The notes under the pieces are model-generated. The model saw only the letters and a list, made by a program, of their open reading frames with translations, did no database searches and was not told the origin of the DNA. Source: JBGCEZ01 sp045106735 (lineage in GTDB: Bacteria; Planctomycetota; Phycisphaerae; Phycisphaerales; SM1A02). Taken from it: a stretch of DNA of 64,000 nucleotides. Numbering within the stretch: the first letter of the stretch is position 1; the number at the start of each line of letters is the position of its first letter. Positions 35,457 through 45,119 of the stretch are shown here, one piece after another. The stretch is from positions 134,564 to 198,563 of the forward strand of contig JBGCEZ010000012.1 in NCBI GenBank assembly GCA_045106735.1, read 5' to 3'. Made by a program: the position numbers and the translations under genes.

Positions 35457-38400
35457 GCGCCGGCCGACTCAATCGTCGCCCGCGAGACCGGCTTGCGGTT
35501 GCGATAGAGCGATCGACGTCGCGGCTTGGCGGGGGGATCTTCGGCCGCCGACTTGGCCGGGCTGGACTCCTTGGATTCAGCGGCCGACGACGCACGCGGG
35601 GCCCGATCCTCACGACCGGAGCGTTCGCCATCGCCGCCGCCATCACCGTCGCCACCGCCCCGTCGACCACGCCGCCGTCCGCGGCCGCGGCCACGTCCGC
35701 CGCGGTCGCCGTCGGCGTCCTTGTCGCCGTCGCGATCACGGTCGCGATCACGGTCTCCGCCGTCGCGAGCCTCGGCTCGATCTTCGGCGGCCTCGGCCCC
35801 GGCATCCCGTTGATCGTCGCCGTCGCCGCGGTCGCGGCTTGAGCGTCGACCGTTGTCGCGTCCACCGGCGCGATCGGCTTCGTCCCCTGACGTACCCCCG
35901 GCCTCCGACTCAGCGTCCCCATCGCGGCGACGTCGGCGGCGGCGACGGCGACGCTTGCGGCGCGCCCCATCCTCACCGTCTTCGTCGTCATCGTCATGGG
36001 CGTCGTCTCCGCGGCCAGAACCGCGGCCAGAACCGCCACCGGAGCCGCGGCCACCGCGGTCTTCCGCCTCAACCCGATCGGCGGCACCATCGTCGTCCGC
36101 GTCAACTTCCGCTCGGGCCGGAGCCACGATCGGCTCGGGTTCCGGAGCGAAATGCACGCGCAGTCGCTGCACGTCATCAGCTTCCAAACGATTCATGTGG
36201 TTCTGGACGGCGATGTCCATGGACACGGCCTGGTCGATGATCTCGCGGCTCTTGAGGCCAAGCTCCTTGGCCAGCTTGAAGACCTGCATCGCCTCGGCCG
36301 GCGGCAACTCCACCACCGGGGCGGCGGCTTCCTCCTGCTCGCCCGAGCCAGCGTTTCCGGCCTCGTTCGGGGCATCATCGGGCCCGCTACGGCGGCGACG
36401 ACGACGGCGACGACGCTTGCGGCCCCCGCCTTCACCCTCGGATTCGCCATCCTCGTCGGAACGCGATTCAGAACGGCCCTCCGACGATTCGTCCGAGTCG
36501 CCGCGATCATCAGCCCCAACGCCGGCGTCGCGGCCAGCATCACGGCCGGAATCGCGGCCGGAATCAGCACCCGCATCAGCTTCGGCATCTCGCCCGCGTC
36601 CGCGGCCACGGCGACGCGACGGTCGACGCTCGGAGGCTTCGTCTTCCGACGCCTCATCCGCCTCGATGGCCGCGAGCTCTTGCTCCAGCCCGTCGGACAA
36701 GGCAATCGCGGTGGCGTCGGCCGGTCCACTGCGACGACGGCGACGGCGACGACGCTTGCCGCCCGAATCTTCGTCGGCGCCGCGATCGTCGTCGACTTCG
36801 ACGTCTTCGGCTCGGTCGGCCTCGCGCTCAAGGTCATCGAGCTTCGGGGCCTTGCGGGGACGGAACATGTTGAGGTCAAGGTCGGCGTTGCGCTCGTCGT
36901 ACGCGTAGTAGTCCACGCGGTCGACGGGAATGTCGTCGCTCACGCGAACATCGACGCGCTTGTCGCACTCGTCTTCCATGTCCACCAGCTCGCGTCGCTT
37001 GCGACTGAGCAGCACAGAGGCAACCCGCGGCGAACACACGATCTCAACCCGCTGGACACGGGCCTGGTCGAACAGGAACGCGATCTGCCGCGAAACTTCG
37101 GAGCCCAGGGCGTCCGGAGCGTGGATCTCGCCGCGGCCGGCACACGTGGTGCAGGCGGTGAAGCGACCGGAACGGATGCTCGGCCGCATGCGCTGCCGCG
37201 TCATCTCCATCAGGCCGAATTCGCTGATGCGGCTGACCGACGTGCGGGCGCGGTCACGCTTGAGGTTGTCGCGGAAGCGATCTTCGATCGCCTTGCGGTG
37301 CCGGGTGTACCGCATATCGATGAGGTCGTTGACGACCAGACCGCCAAGGTCGCGCAGCCGCAGTTGGCGGCAGATTTCGTCGACCGCTTCGCAGTTGGTG
37401 CGGTAGGCATTCGTCTCGCTGTCGCGGGCCGAACGACTGCGGCCACTGTTGACGTCGATCGCCACCAAGGCCTCGGTCTGCTCGATGACCAGCGCGCCGC
37501 CGGAGGGCAAGGGCACCTCCCGCGAGTGGATCAGGTCGATCTGCCGCTCGACGCCAAAGGCGTGGAAGACCGGCGTGTTGCGGGTGTACCGAATCAGGCG
37601 TGGAGCCGAACGCGGGGCGACGACCTTCAAGAACGCGCTGAGGCGGTTGTAGGCCGACTCGCTGTCGACGATGACCGCCTTGATCGACGGCCGGAGCACG
37701 TCGCGGCAGGTGCGGATGACCAGGTCCGACTCGGTGTAGAGCGGGCAGGGCGCGCCGACCTTGTCGATGCGCTTCTCGATCTGACTCCAAAGCCGGGTGA
37801 GGTACGCCACGTCGCGGCGGATGTCCGTCCGCGTGCGGCCAATGCCGGCGGTCCGCAGGATGAAGCCGAAACCTTCCGGCAGGTCGATGGCGTCGAGGAT
37901 CTTCCGCATTTCGCGGCGAGCGTCCTCGTCTTCGACCTTGCGCGAAACGCCGACGCGGTCCATCTCCGGCATCATGACGAGCAGTCGGCCGGGGATCGAC
38001 AGGTAGCTGGTGAGGGTCGGACCCTTGGAACCAATGCCCTGCTTGAGCACCTGGACGAGCACTTCCTGGCCGCGCTTGAGCGCGTCCTGGATCGCCGGGC
38101 GTTCGCGGCGCGGGGTCTTCTTGCCGACGCGCTCCTTGTTGCCCGAGCCGGGGAAGTACCGCGGGTGCAGGTCACTGATGTGCAGGAAGCCGTTGGCCCC
38201 CTCGCCGTAGTCGACAAAGGCGGCCTGGATGGCCGGCTCGACGTTGACCACGCGACCCTTGTAGATGTTGCCGACGTTGGTGGCCGTGGCCTCGCGTTCG
38301 ACGAAGAGCTCCTCGAGGTGGCCCTTCTCCAGGATCGCGATCCGGCATTCGTCGCCGGGGCTGTCGTTGATCACCATCACCTCGTCGGCGTTGGGATCCG

Positions 38401-39448
38401 GGGCGACGGCCTCGACTTCGCTGGAGTTGCCGTACCGGCCGCCGGAGCGTCCACCGGAACGTCCGCCGCGTCCGCCGCCGCTACTGCCGCTGCCTTCACC
38501 GTCTCGGCCACGGCCCTTGCCGCGTCCGGAGCGCGAGCGATCGCGGCCGGCATCTGCGTCCGAGGCATCGGAGGACGACGCTTCGCCATCGCCGGAGCCC
38601 TTGCGCCGCCGGCGGCGACGCTTCTTGCGGGGTCGGGATTCGTCGTCATCGTCCGCGTCAGCCTCGGCGTCGTCATCGTCGGCGTCGTCATCGTCGGCCG
38701 CGGCTTCTTCGAGCGCGTCCTCGTCGTCGGCGGCCTCGAGGTCGGCATCGTCGTCATCGACGGCCAGGATTTCTGCGTCGTCGAGGTCGTCGACATCATC
38801 GTCGGCCGGGGGCACGATTTCGTCGTCCTCTTCGAACGGGGAGGCGAAGTCTTCAATGTCCGCGTCGAGGTCATCGACCTCTGACGTCTCGATCGCGTCG
38901 TCGGCTTCCGCCGCCACTTCCTCGACCGGGGCGCGGCGACGGCGGCGACGGCTCTTGGGCGCGGGCTTCTCGGCTGCCTCCGACTCGGGCGCTTCCGTCG
39001 TCTCGCCGGCGATGACCGCGTCTTCGGCGGCCGCGGCGGCGACGCCGGCTTCCGCTTCCTCGCGGGTGAGCTTGGTGACGCGCGAGCGGCCGACCTTGGT
39101 CGACTTGCCCGAGGTCTTCTTCTTGGAGGTGGTCTTCTTCTTCGACGTCTTCGACGTCTTGGACGTCTTGGACGTCTTCTTCTTCGTCGTCGTCTTCTTC
39201 TTGCTGCCCGTGGCCGTCTTCTTCTTGCGGCTCGTCTTCTTGCGCGGCGCATCGGACCCGTCGTCGTCATCTCCGGCGGCCATGGGCGCGGCGGAAACGA
39301 TCGATCGGATCACCCGGGCGTGGCCGGGGCGGTCTTGGTGGGCGTGGGCGTCGACGGCATCGGCGGAGGCCGAAGCAGGCGAAGTCGACGAATCAGTCAG
39401 CCCAGTCGCCGGGGAGGCGGCGGGCTCGCGCGTCTGGTCACTCGACAC
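35453..39448 (-). CDS. rne: RNase E/G-type endoribonuclease with Lys-rich and acidic N-terminus and C-terminal IF2_N-like domain
   Basis: About 1331 aa from GTG 39448, chosen because AAGGA lies 10 nt upstream; ATG 39283 and 39490 are alternatives. The N-terminal 350 residues are low complexity: a long KKKT/SKTSK basic run, then acidic Asp/Glu tracts, then Gly/Arg. The catalytic core is complete: S1-like domain (KGRVVNVEPAIQAAFVDYG, near 38240), DNase-I-like residues in AIDVNSGR (near 37455) and NDLIDMRYTRH (near 37325), and the zinc-link motif CTTCAGRG (near 37150). After the core come Arg/Gly/Glu-rich stretches around a compact helical domain (KLAKELGLKSREIIDQAV..., 36175-36290) that matches the IF2_N fold of translation factor IF-2. 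Such disordered tails in RNase E normally scaffold a degradosome; the IF2_N module is atypical. Confidence 0.93.
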   Translation of the reverse strand: MSSDQTREPAASPATGLTDSSTSPASASADAVDAHAHQDRPGHARVIRSIVSAAPMAAGDDDDGSDAPRKKTSRKKKTATGSKKKTTTKKKTSKTSKTSKTSKKKTTSKKKTSGKSTKVGRSRVTKLTREEAEAGVAAAAAEDAVIAGETTEAPESEAAEKPAPKSRRRRRRAPVEEVAAEADDAIETSEVDDLDADIEDFASPFEEDDEIVPPADDDVDDLDDAEILAVDDDDADLEAADDEDALEEAAADDDDADDDDAEADADDDDESRPRKKRRRRRRKGSGDGEASSSDASDADAGRDRSRSGRGKGRGRDGEGSGSSGGGRGGRSGGRSGGRYGNSSEVEAVAPDPNADEVMVINDSPGDECRIAILEKGHLEELFVEREATATNVGNIYKGRVVNVEPAIQAAFVDYGEGANGFLHISDLHPRYFPGSGNKERVGKKTPRRERPAIQDALKRGQEVLVQVLKQGIGSKGPTLTSYLSIPGRLLVMMPEMDRVGVSRKVEDEDARREMRKILDAIDLPEGFGFILRTAGIGRTRTDIRRDVAYLTRLWSQIEKRIDKVGAPCPLYTESDLVIRTCRDVLRPSIKAVIVDSESAYNRLSAFLKVVAPRSAPRLIRYTRNTPVFHAFGVERQIDLIHSREVPLPSGGALVIEQTEALVAIDVNSGRSRSARDSETNAYRTNCEAVDEICRQLRLRDLGGLVVNDLIDMRYTRHRKAIEDRFRDNLKRDRARTSVSRISEFGLMEMTRQRMRPSIRSGRFTACTTCAGRGEIHAPDALGSEVSRQIAFLFDQARVQRVEIVCSPRVASVLLSRKRRELVDMEDECDKRVDVRVSDDIPVDRVDYYAYDERNADLDLNMFRPRKAPKLDDLEREADRAEDVEVDDDRGADEDSGGKRRRRRRRRSGPADATAIALSDGLEQELAAIEADEASEDEASERRPSRRRGRGRGRDAEADAGADSGRDSGRDAGRDAGVGADDRGDSDESSEGRSESRSDEDGESEGEGGGRKRRRRRRRRRSGPDDAPNEAGNAGSGEQEEAAAPVVELPPAEAMQVFKLAKELGLKSREIIDQAVSMDIAVQNHMNRLEADDVQRLRVHFAPEPEPIVAPARAEVDADDDGAADRVEAEDRGGRGSGGGSGRGSGRGDDAHDDDDEDGEDGARRKRRRRRRRRRRDGDAESEAGGTSGDEADRAGGRDNGRRSSRDRGDGDDQRDAGAEAAEDRAEARDGGDRDRDRDRDGDKDADGDRGGRGRGRGRRRGRRGGGDGDGGGDGERSGREDRAPRASSAAESKESSPAKSAAEDPPAKPRRRSLYRNRKPVSRATIESAGA

Positions 39449-39855
39449 GGATGGGGATTCCTTGGATGGATTCCGGCCAGCGCCGAGCATCCGTCACTCA
39501 TCGCATCCACCGCGATCGAACCACACACCCGACCGCGGCAGGAAGCCGGATCGAAGGGCAGGGTCACACGGGGGGCGAAGAAGACGGGGGGCACGGAGGT
39601 GGCCTGGAGAATGGCCGGGCAGCGGTCCAGACGAAGGGTCGTCCGGATCCGGAAGCGGCGGAACCGCGGGGGCGACGGCGGCGGTGCGACTTGGATCCTC
39701 CCCTCCCGCTGCACCTCCGGAGAGGCGTCGATGAAGGGGGTCCTCGCACGCTCGGGCGCGTCAGCCAACCCGTATTCGGCTCCGCGCACGAACTGCGCGA
39801 ACCGGGTCAACATGTCCGATTCCCGTCTGCCGGTCCCGCCGGGAGGCTCCGCGGT
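39449..39855. other. 407-bp gap between ptsI and the RNase E/G gene
   Basis: No gene is supported here; the longest open frames lack ribosome sites and resemble random high-GC frames. If the RNase start is ATG 39490, 42 bp of this belong to it. No hairpin with a T-tract was found on either strand. Confidence 0.5.
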
Positions 39856-41622
39856 TCATGTCCGCGTGCCGAGCACCCAGGCGTCCTCGGTTCCGGGAAT
39901 CACCTTCTCGAGTTCCTGGCGGAGCGTCTTGACGACCTGCCGCTCGGAATCGAACGATCCAACTTTTCGGGCGAGCCGCTCGCAGGACGCGACGTCCACG
40001 CTGCGCACCACCCGTTTAATCGCCGGGATCTGGCCCGGCACCAGGGAGAGGGTACGCAAGCCGAGTCCGATCAGCAACATGGTGTAGATCGGCTCAGCCG
40101 CCATCTCTCCACACAAAGAAGTATCGACTTCAAATCGCCGGCCGGCCCGGATGATGGCTTTGACCAGCTGGATGACCGCTGGATGGGATCCGGAATAGAG
40201 GTTGGCGACCGAGGCATTGCCCCGGTCCACGGCCAGGGTGTACTGGATGAGGTCGTTGGTCCCGATCGAGAAGAACGAGACCTCCCGGGCGAAGGTCGAG
40301 GCCAAAAGGGCCGCCGACGGGACCTCGATCATCATGCCCACGTCGAGGGAGGCGTCGAAATCGACCCCCTCCTCCCGCAGCTCCTCCATGACGTCGGACA
40401 AGATCATCCGGGCCTGCTTGAGCTCGTTGGCGGTGGAGATCAGCGGGAACATGACCCGGACCGGCCCGTGGGCACTGGCCCGCAGGATGGCCCGAAGCTG
40501 GGTCCGGAACATGCCCAGGTTCTGGAGGCAGTAGCGAATCGACCGCAGCCCCAGCATGGGATTGCGCTCCGGCTCCTCAGCCTGCTCCTGGGTGTACTTG
40601 TCGGCCCCCAGGTCGACGGTGCGGATCGTCAGCGGCCGGCCGGCCAGATCCTCAATGCACGTGCGGTACTCGTCGTAGTGCTCCTGCTCGGTGGGCTCGC
40701 GGCCAGCGGTCAGGTACAGGAACTCGGTGCGGAACAGGCCGACGCCGTCGCCGCCGCGGGCGACGATCTCGCGCGCCTCGCGGGCGAACTCGATGTTGCC
40801 CATCAGCTTGATGCGGGTGCCGTCGAGCGTGACGCTCTCCAGTTCGGCCGTCTCGCGCACGCGGGCCGCATAGTCGGCCATCTTCTGCATGCTGGCTTCG
40901 AACTGCTCGCGGGTCGCCGCGTCGGGGTTGATGACGACGGTGCCCGAGTGACCATCGACGATCAACCGGTCGCCATCATTCGCCTTCTCACTGAGTCGCT
41001 TGCAGCCGACGACGACCGGAATCCCGAGGGCCCCGGCGACGATCGCCGTATGCCCGGTTCGGCCGCCGGCGTCCACGGCCAGGGCCAGCACCTTGCTGGT
41101 GTCCATGTTCGCCGCTTCGGCCGGCGTGAGTTCGTGGGCGACGACGATGACCGGCTCGGTCACCGCGGCCAAGCGGTCCCGTTCGTTCCCGAGCAGCCGG
41201 GCCAGGATCCGCTTGTCCAGGTCCATGACGTCGTGGGCCTTCTCCTTGAAGACCTCGCCATCGAGACCGCGGAATCGCTCGGCCAGCGCCCGGAAGCCCT
41301 CGCTGACCGCGTAGGTGGCCGCCAGGCGTTGGTCGCGGATCATCGCCCGGATGGGTTCGACCAAGGACGGATCACCGAGCAGGCCGATGTGGAACGCGAA
41401 AATCTTCGCCGGTTCGTCGCCCAAGCGTTCGGCCGCGTGATCGCGATCGCGTTCCACCGCGGCCAGCACGTCATTCCACACCGCTTCAAGGCGGGCCAGT
41501 TCACCGGGCACCTCGGAGGCGGGAATCGAGTGCATGGGGATCTTGGTGCGCACATCCTCAAAGATGAACGCGCGACCAAAGACCACTCCGGGAGCGACTG
41601 GAATGCCGCGAATCGCTTCCAT
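39856..41622 (-). CDS. ptsI: Phosphoenolpyruvate-protein phosphotransferase (PTS enzyme I)
   Basis: 588 aa, ATG 41622 with GAGAGG about 11 nt upstream. Transfers phosphate from PEP to HPr. The phosphohistidine is H191 in GGRTGHTAIVAG (Gly replaces the usual Ser before His). The PEP-binding barrel has GLFRTEFLYL, FSIGTNDLIQYTLAVDR and the catalytic cysteine in SLCGEMA. No HPr or sugar EII gene is in the window, so it may serve a regulatory PTS rather than sugar uptake, which I cannot decide here. Confidence 0.95.
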   Translation of the reverse strand: MEAIRGIPVAPGVVFGRAFIFEDVRTKIPMHSIPASEVPGELARLEAVWNDVLAAVERDRDHAAERLGDEPAKIFAFHIGLLGDPSLVEPIRAMIRDQRLAATYAVSEGFRALAERFRGLDGEVFKEKAHDVMDLDKRILARLLGNERDRLAAVTEPVIVVAHELTPAEAANMDTSKVLALAVDAGGRTGHTAIVAGALGIPVVVGCKRLSEKANDGDRLIVDGHSGTVVINPDAATREQFEASMQKMADYAARVRETAELESVTLDGTRIKLMGNIEFAREAREIVARGGDGVGLFRTEFLYLTAGREPTEQEHYDEYRTCIEDLAGRPLTIRTVDLGADKYTQEQAEEPERNPMLGLRSIRYCLQNLGMFRTQLRAILRASAHGPVRVMFPLISTANELKQARMILSDVMEELREEGVDFDASLDVGMMIEVPSAALLASTFAREVSFFSIGTNDLIQYTLAVDRGNASVANLYSGSHPAVIQLVKAIIRAGRRFEVDTSLCGEMAAEPIYTMLLIGLGLRTLSLVPGQIPAIKRVVRSVDVASCERLARKVGSFDSERQVVKTLRQELEKVIPGTEDAWVLGTRT

Positions 41623-41804
41623 CGTGCGAACAACCTCTCACGGGCCCGCGTTCGAGCCGACGCTTCTGGCCGGCGCCCAACGTCGACGTTCAAGGTCGAC
41701 GCTCAAACCCGACGGTCAAAGCCCACATCCACGCCCGCCACGTCGCGGTCACCGTGGACCACCGACCAGCAAACCCAGGCAAGTGTACCACGACCGGCTG
41801 CGGC

Positions 41805-44800
41805 TCAGTCTTCGACCGTCGGAAGCACCGGCGGATCGGCCTTCGCCGCCGCTCCGCCCGTCCATCCCCAGCGAACCGCGGCCCGAACGTCCTCAAGGAC
41901 AACCAGGATGCACGGAAGGACGAGCAGGATGAGGAAGGTCGCACTGATCAGGCCAAAGGCAATCGACACGGCCATGGGGATCAGGAACTTCGCCTGGAAG
42001 CTCTGCTCCAACATCAGTGGGGTCAACCCCAGGACCGTGGTGACGGTCGTCAAGAAGATGGGGCGCAATCGTTGCCGACCGGCGAACTCCAGGGCCGCGT
42101 GCACATCGTCGCCGGCCGCGCGGCGCCCGTTGTAGAACTGCACCAGGATCAACGAGTCGTTGACCACGATGCCGCTGAGGGCGACGAAGCCGATGAGGCT
42201 CAAGAACGTCATCTCGTAGCCCATGAGCAGGTGACCCCAGATGACGCCAATCGTGGCGAACGGGATCGCGAGCATCACGGCGATCGGCTGCGTGTAGCTG
42301 GCGAAGAGCCACGCGAGAATCAAGTAGATCATCACGCAGGCGGCGGCGAAGCCCACCGGCAACGAGGCGAAGGCCTTGCGCATCTGGCGTTGGCGACCGG
42401 CGGTATCGATGCCGACCTCAGGAAACTCCGCCCGCAGCGCGGCGAAGGTCGGCTCCAGGGCCGGAGCGATGTCCTCGGGGCTCACACCCGGAGCCGTGGC
42501 CGCGGTCACCGAGACCGCGCGTTCGCGATCGACGCGCCGAATCGCGTTGTACGAATCGCCCTCCTGCAAGTCGGCGATCTCGCCGAGCGGCACGAACGAT
42601 CCGCGCGGCCCCTTGACCCATAGGCTCTCGATCGCCGGCAGGCTTTGCCGGCTGCTCTCATCCAGTCGGATGCGAACGTCAATGTCTTCGCGGTCTCGGC
42701 TGAACACGTGGGCGTCCAGACCGAACAAAGCTCCACGCACCTGACGGGCCACATCGACCACGCGGTAACCCAAGGCGGCAGCCCCGGGCCGAAGATCGAT
42801 CTTCACCTCGCGCTGCCCGGCCGCATCGTCATCGGCAATGTCGAACACGCCTTCGAGGCTGGCCAATTCATCCTTGATCCGTTCGACGACCTGATCGACG
42901 AGCTCGGTGTCATTGCCGGTGACCTGCACCGTGATGTCCGCCCCGGCCGGACCGCCCTGGATCTCCTTGAAGCTGAACGCTTCCGCCCCGTCGATCGGCC
43001 CCACCGCATCGCGGATCGCCTGGATGACCTGCGAACTCTCGCGCTGCCCGGCCGCCTGACGAATCTCCACCGGAACGAGTTCGACGAACAACTGGCCGAG
43101 GTGCGTCCCCTGCCCGGCATTGGTGATGCCGCTCGTATCGTCGACCGACGCAACGACGCCCAGGAGCGTGTTGATCGAGCGCGTCTCCGGCTGGGCCATG
43201 GCCGCCTGCTCAATCTGCTCGACGATTCGCTCGGTCTCTTCGATCGGCGTGCCGATCGGCATGCGCAGTTCCGCGATGATCGTCTCGGAGTCCGACGTCG
43301 GCAGGAAGACAAAGGGCACGCGGCCGCCGGCGACCATCCCCGCGCTGGCGATGAACGCGGCGGAAGCGATGCTGATCGAGAAATAGCGCCACCTGATGGC
43401 CAGCCGAAGTACCCGGCCGAACCCAGGAATGATCTTGCCCATGATGATCCGGTCGCGGGCCGCTTCAAATCGGGCGAGGGCCCGGCCGATGGGACCCGGC
43501 GTACTGCGATCGCGGGCGGCCAGGGCGTGGCCCATGTGCCCGGGAAGAATCAGGATCGATTCCAGCAAGCTCATGGAAAGCGCGCACAGCACCACCAAGG
43601 GCAGCGCATCGAGCAGGTCGCCGATCTGCCCCTCGATGAAGGTCAGCGGGCTGAACGCCACGATGCTGGTCAGCACGGTGGCCACGACCGGCCAGAGCAC
43701 TTGTTCGGTCCCGCGAATCGCCGCTTCGAGCGCGGGCTCACGTTTGTCGTGCCGCGCTTGGATGTTTTCGGCCACGACGATGGCGTCGTCGACCAGCAAG
43801 CCCATCACCACAATCAAGCCGAACATCGTGAGCAGGTTCAGCGTCACGTCGATCGTCTTCATGAAGAGCAACGTGCCGGCGAGGGCGGTGGCGAGGCCGA
43901 CCCCGACCCACAGGGCCGTGCGCCAGTTCAGGAACAGCAGCAGCGTGGCGAAGACGAGCACGCCCCCCGCCGCCGCGTTGCGGAGCAGCAGGTCCAAACG
44001 CCCCTCGATGAAGCGGGCCAGATCGCTGCTGGTATCGATCGACGTGCCCGCCGGCAGCGGATTCGGATGGTCGCGCCCGAGGAGCCAGGCGCGTTGGCGA
44101 ACCGTCTGCATCGCGTCGCGTCCGTCGTCGTCCAGGGCCGCGACGCGGTCACCGAGCGACCAGCCGGGGTCCGACGTCAGGCCCGCGGCTTCTCGCCGGC
44201 CGGCCACGTACGCCCGCACCATCTCGGCGATGCGCACCGCATCCTGGTTGCCGACCTTGTAGACGGTCAGGTTGGCCGCCGGGCCGGTGGCCTCGCGGGT
44301 GGTGAAGCGCGTCTTGATCTGCTGGTCGACGAAGTTCTCGCTGACCTGGGCGACGTCGTCCACGCGGAGGATCTGGCCATCGGGCGTTCCCCCCACCGGG
44401 ATCTCGCGGATCGCCTCAGCTGTCTCGGTCACCCCGCGCGTGCGCACGTTCACATTGCCGGCGTCGGTGCGCACCGTGCCACCCGGAACATCGCGCAGCC
44501 ATCCGCCGACGGAATCGGCAACCTCGGGCAGACTGATGCCGTGCCGCTGCAGGATGTCGGCGTTGACGTCCACCCGCACTTCGTACGCGCGCACGCCCGA
44601 TTCGACCATGTCGCCCATGTTGGGCAGGCCTTCCAGGTCATCGCGGATGTCGCGGATCGCCTGCTTCAGCGAGGCTTCATCGGCCATGCCGTAGACGGAC
44701 ACCTGGATGACCGGCAGCACGGGCTCGAACTCGGTGACGGTGATGCGTTCAACTTCGGTCGGAATGTCGGTCAGGGCGTCGATCGCTCGCTCGACTTCGT

Positions 44801-45119
44801 CGGTCGCCCGACTGACGCTGCGGATGCCATCGCGAAATTCGACCGTGATCGTGCCGCCGCCTTCGGCCACCGACGTCCGGATCTGTTCGACCTCGTCCAG
44901 ATCAAAGATCGCGTCCTCGATCTTGCGGACGAGGCTCTCTTCGATCTCTTCGGGCGTCGCCCCCGGATACACGAAGCTGACGATGGCCGATTCGGGCGAC
45001 GTGTCGGGGAAGAACTCCCGCGTCATCGTCAGTCCGCTGTAGATCCCGGCCACCAACAGCGCCACCATCAACAGGTTGACGGGGACCGGATTCAGGACGC
45101 CGAAGCGGGCCAGACTCAC
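41805..45119 (-). CDS. RND-family efflux transporter permease
   Basis: 1104 aa, GTG start at 45119 overlapping the adaptor stop as GTGA. Inner-membrane proton-driven exporter of the HAE/AcrB superfamily. The first helix (NPVPVNLLMVALLVAGIYSGL), two large periplasmic loops and the proton-relay segment GLLVDDAIVVAENI in helix 4 (near 43780) are present, as is the second helix bundle at the C-terminus. About 12 membrane helices are expected. Cargo cannot be predicted. No TolC-like outer membrane gene is adjacent. Length (about 1050 typical) is normal. Confidence 0.95.
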   Translation of the reverse strand: MSLARFGVLNPVPVNLLMVALLVAGIYSGLTMTREFFPDTSPESAIVSFVYPGATPEEIEESLVRKIEDAIFDLDEVEQIRTSVAEGGGTITVEFRDGIRSVSRATDEVERAIDALTDIPTEVERITVTEFEPVLPVIQVSVYGMADEASLKQAIRDIRDDLEGLPNMGDMVESGVRAYEVRVDVNADILQRHGISLPEVADSVGGWLRDVPGGTVRTDAGNVNVRTRGVTETAEAIREIPVGGTPDGQILRVDDVAQVSENFVDQQIKTRFTTREATGPAANLTVYKVGNQDAVRIAEMVRAYVAGRREAAGLTSDPGWSLGDRVAALDDDGRDAMQTVRQRAWLLGRDHPNPLPAGTSIDTSSDLARFIEGRLDLLLRNAAAGGVLVFATLLLFLNWRTALWVGVGLATALAGTLLFMKTIDVTLNLLTMFGLIVVMGLLVDDAIVVAENIQARHDKREPALEAAIRGTEQVLWPVVATVLTSIVAFSPLTFIEGQIGDLLDALPLVVLCALSMSLLESILILPGHMGHALAARDRSTPGPIGRALARFEAARDRIIMGKIIPGFGRVLRLAIRWRYFSISIASAAFIASAGMVAGGRVPFVFLPTSDSETIIAELRMPIGTPIEETERIVEQIEQAAMAQPETRSINTLLGVVASVDDTSGITNAGQGTHLGQLFVELVPVEIRQAAGQRESSQVIQAIRDAVGPIDGAEAFSFKEIQGGPAGADITVQVTGNDTELVDQVVERIKDELASLEGVFDIADDDAAGQREVKIDLRPGAAALGYRVVDVARQVRGALFGLDAHVFSRDREDIDVRIRLDESSRQSLPAIESLWVKGPRGSFVPLGEIADLQEGDSYNAIRRVDRERAVSVTAATAPGVSPEDIAPALEPTFAALRAEFPEVGIDTAGRQRQMRKAFASLPVGFAAACVMIYLILAWLFASYTQPIAVMLAIPFATIGVIWGHLLMGYEMTFLSLIGFVALSGIVVNDSLILVQFYNGRRAAGDDVHAALEFAGRQRLRPIFLTTVTTVLGLTPLMLEQSFQAKFLIPMAVSIAFGLISATFLILLVLPCILVVLEDVRAAVRWGWTGGAAAKADPPVLPTVED

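Noticed and set aside
35996..38884. Open frame of 962 codons on the plus strand opposite the RNase E/G gene
   Set aside because: It is a mirror frame of a high-GC gene; the minus strand encodes the complete RNase core with catalytic residues, while the plus frame has no recognisable domain or ribosome site.
39397..39813. 138-codon frame upstream of the RNase E/G gene
   Set aside because: It overlaps the probable RNase start, is Arg/Pro-rich as random high-GC frames are, and has no ribosome site or known domain.
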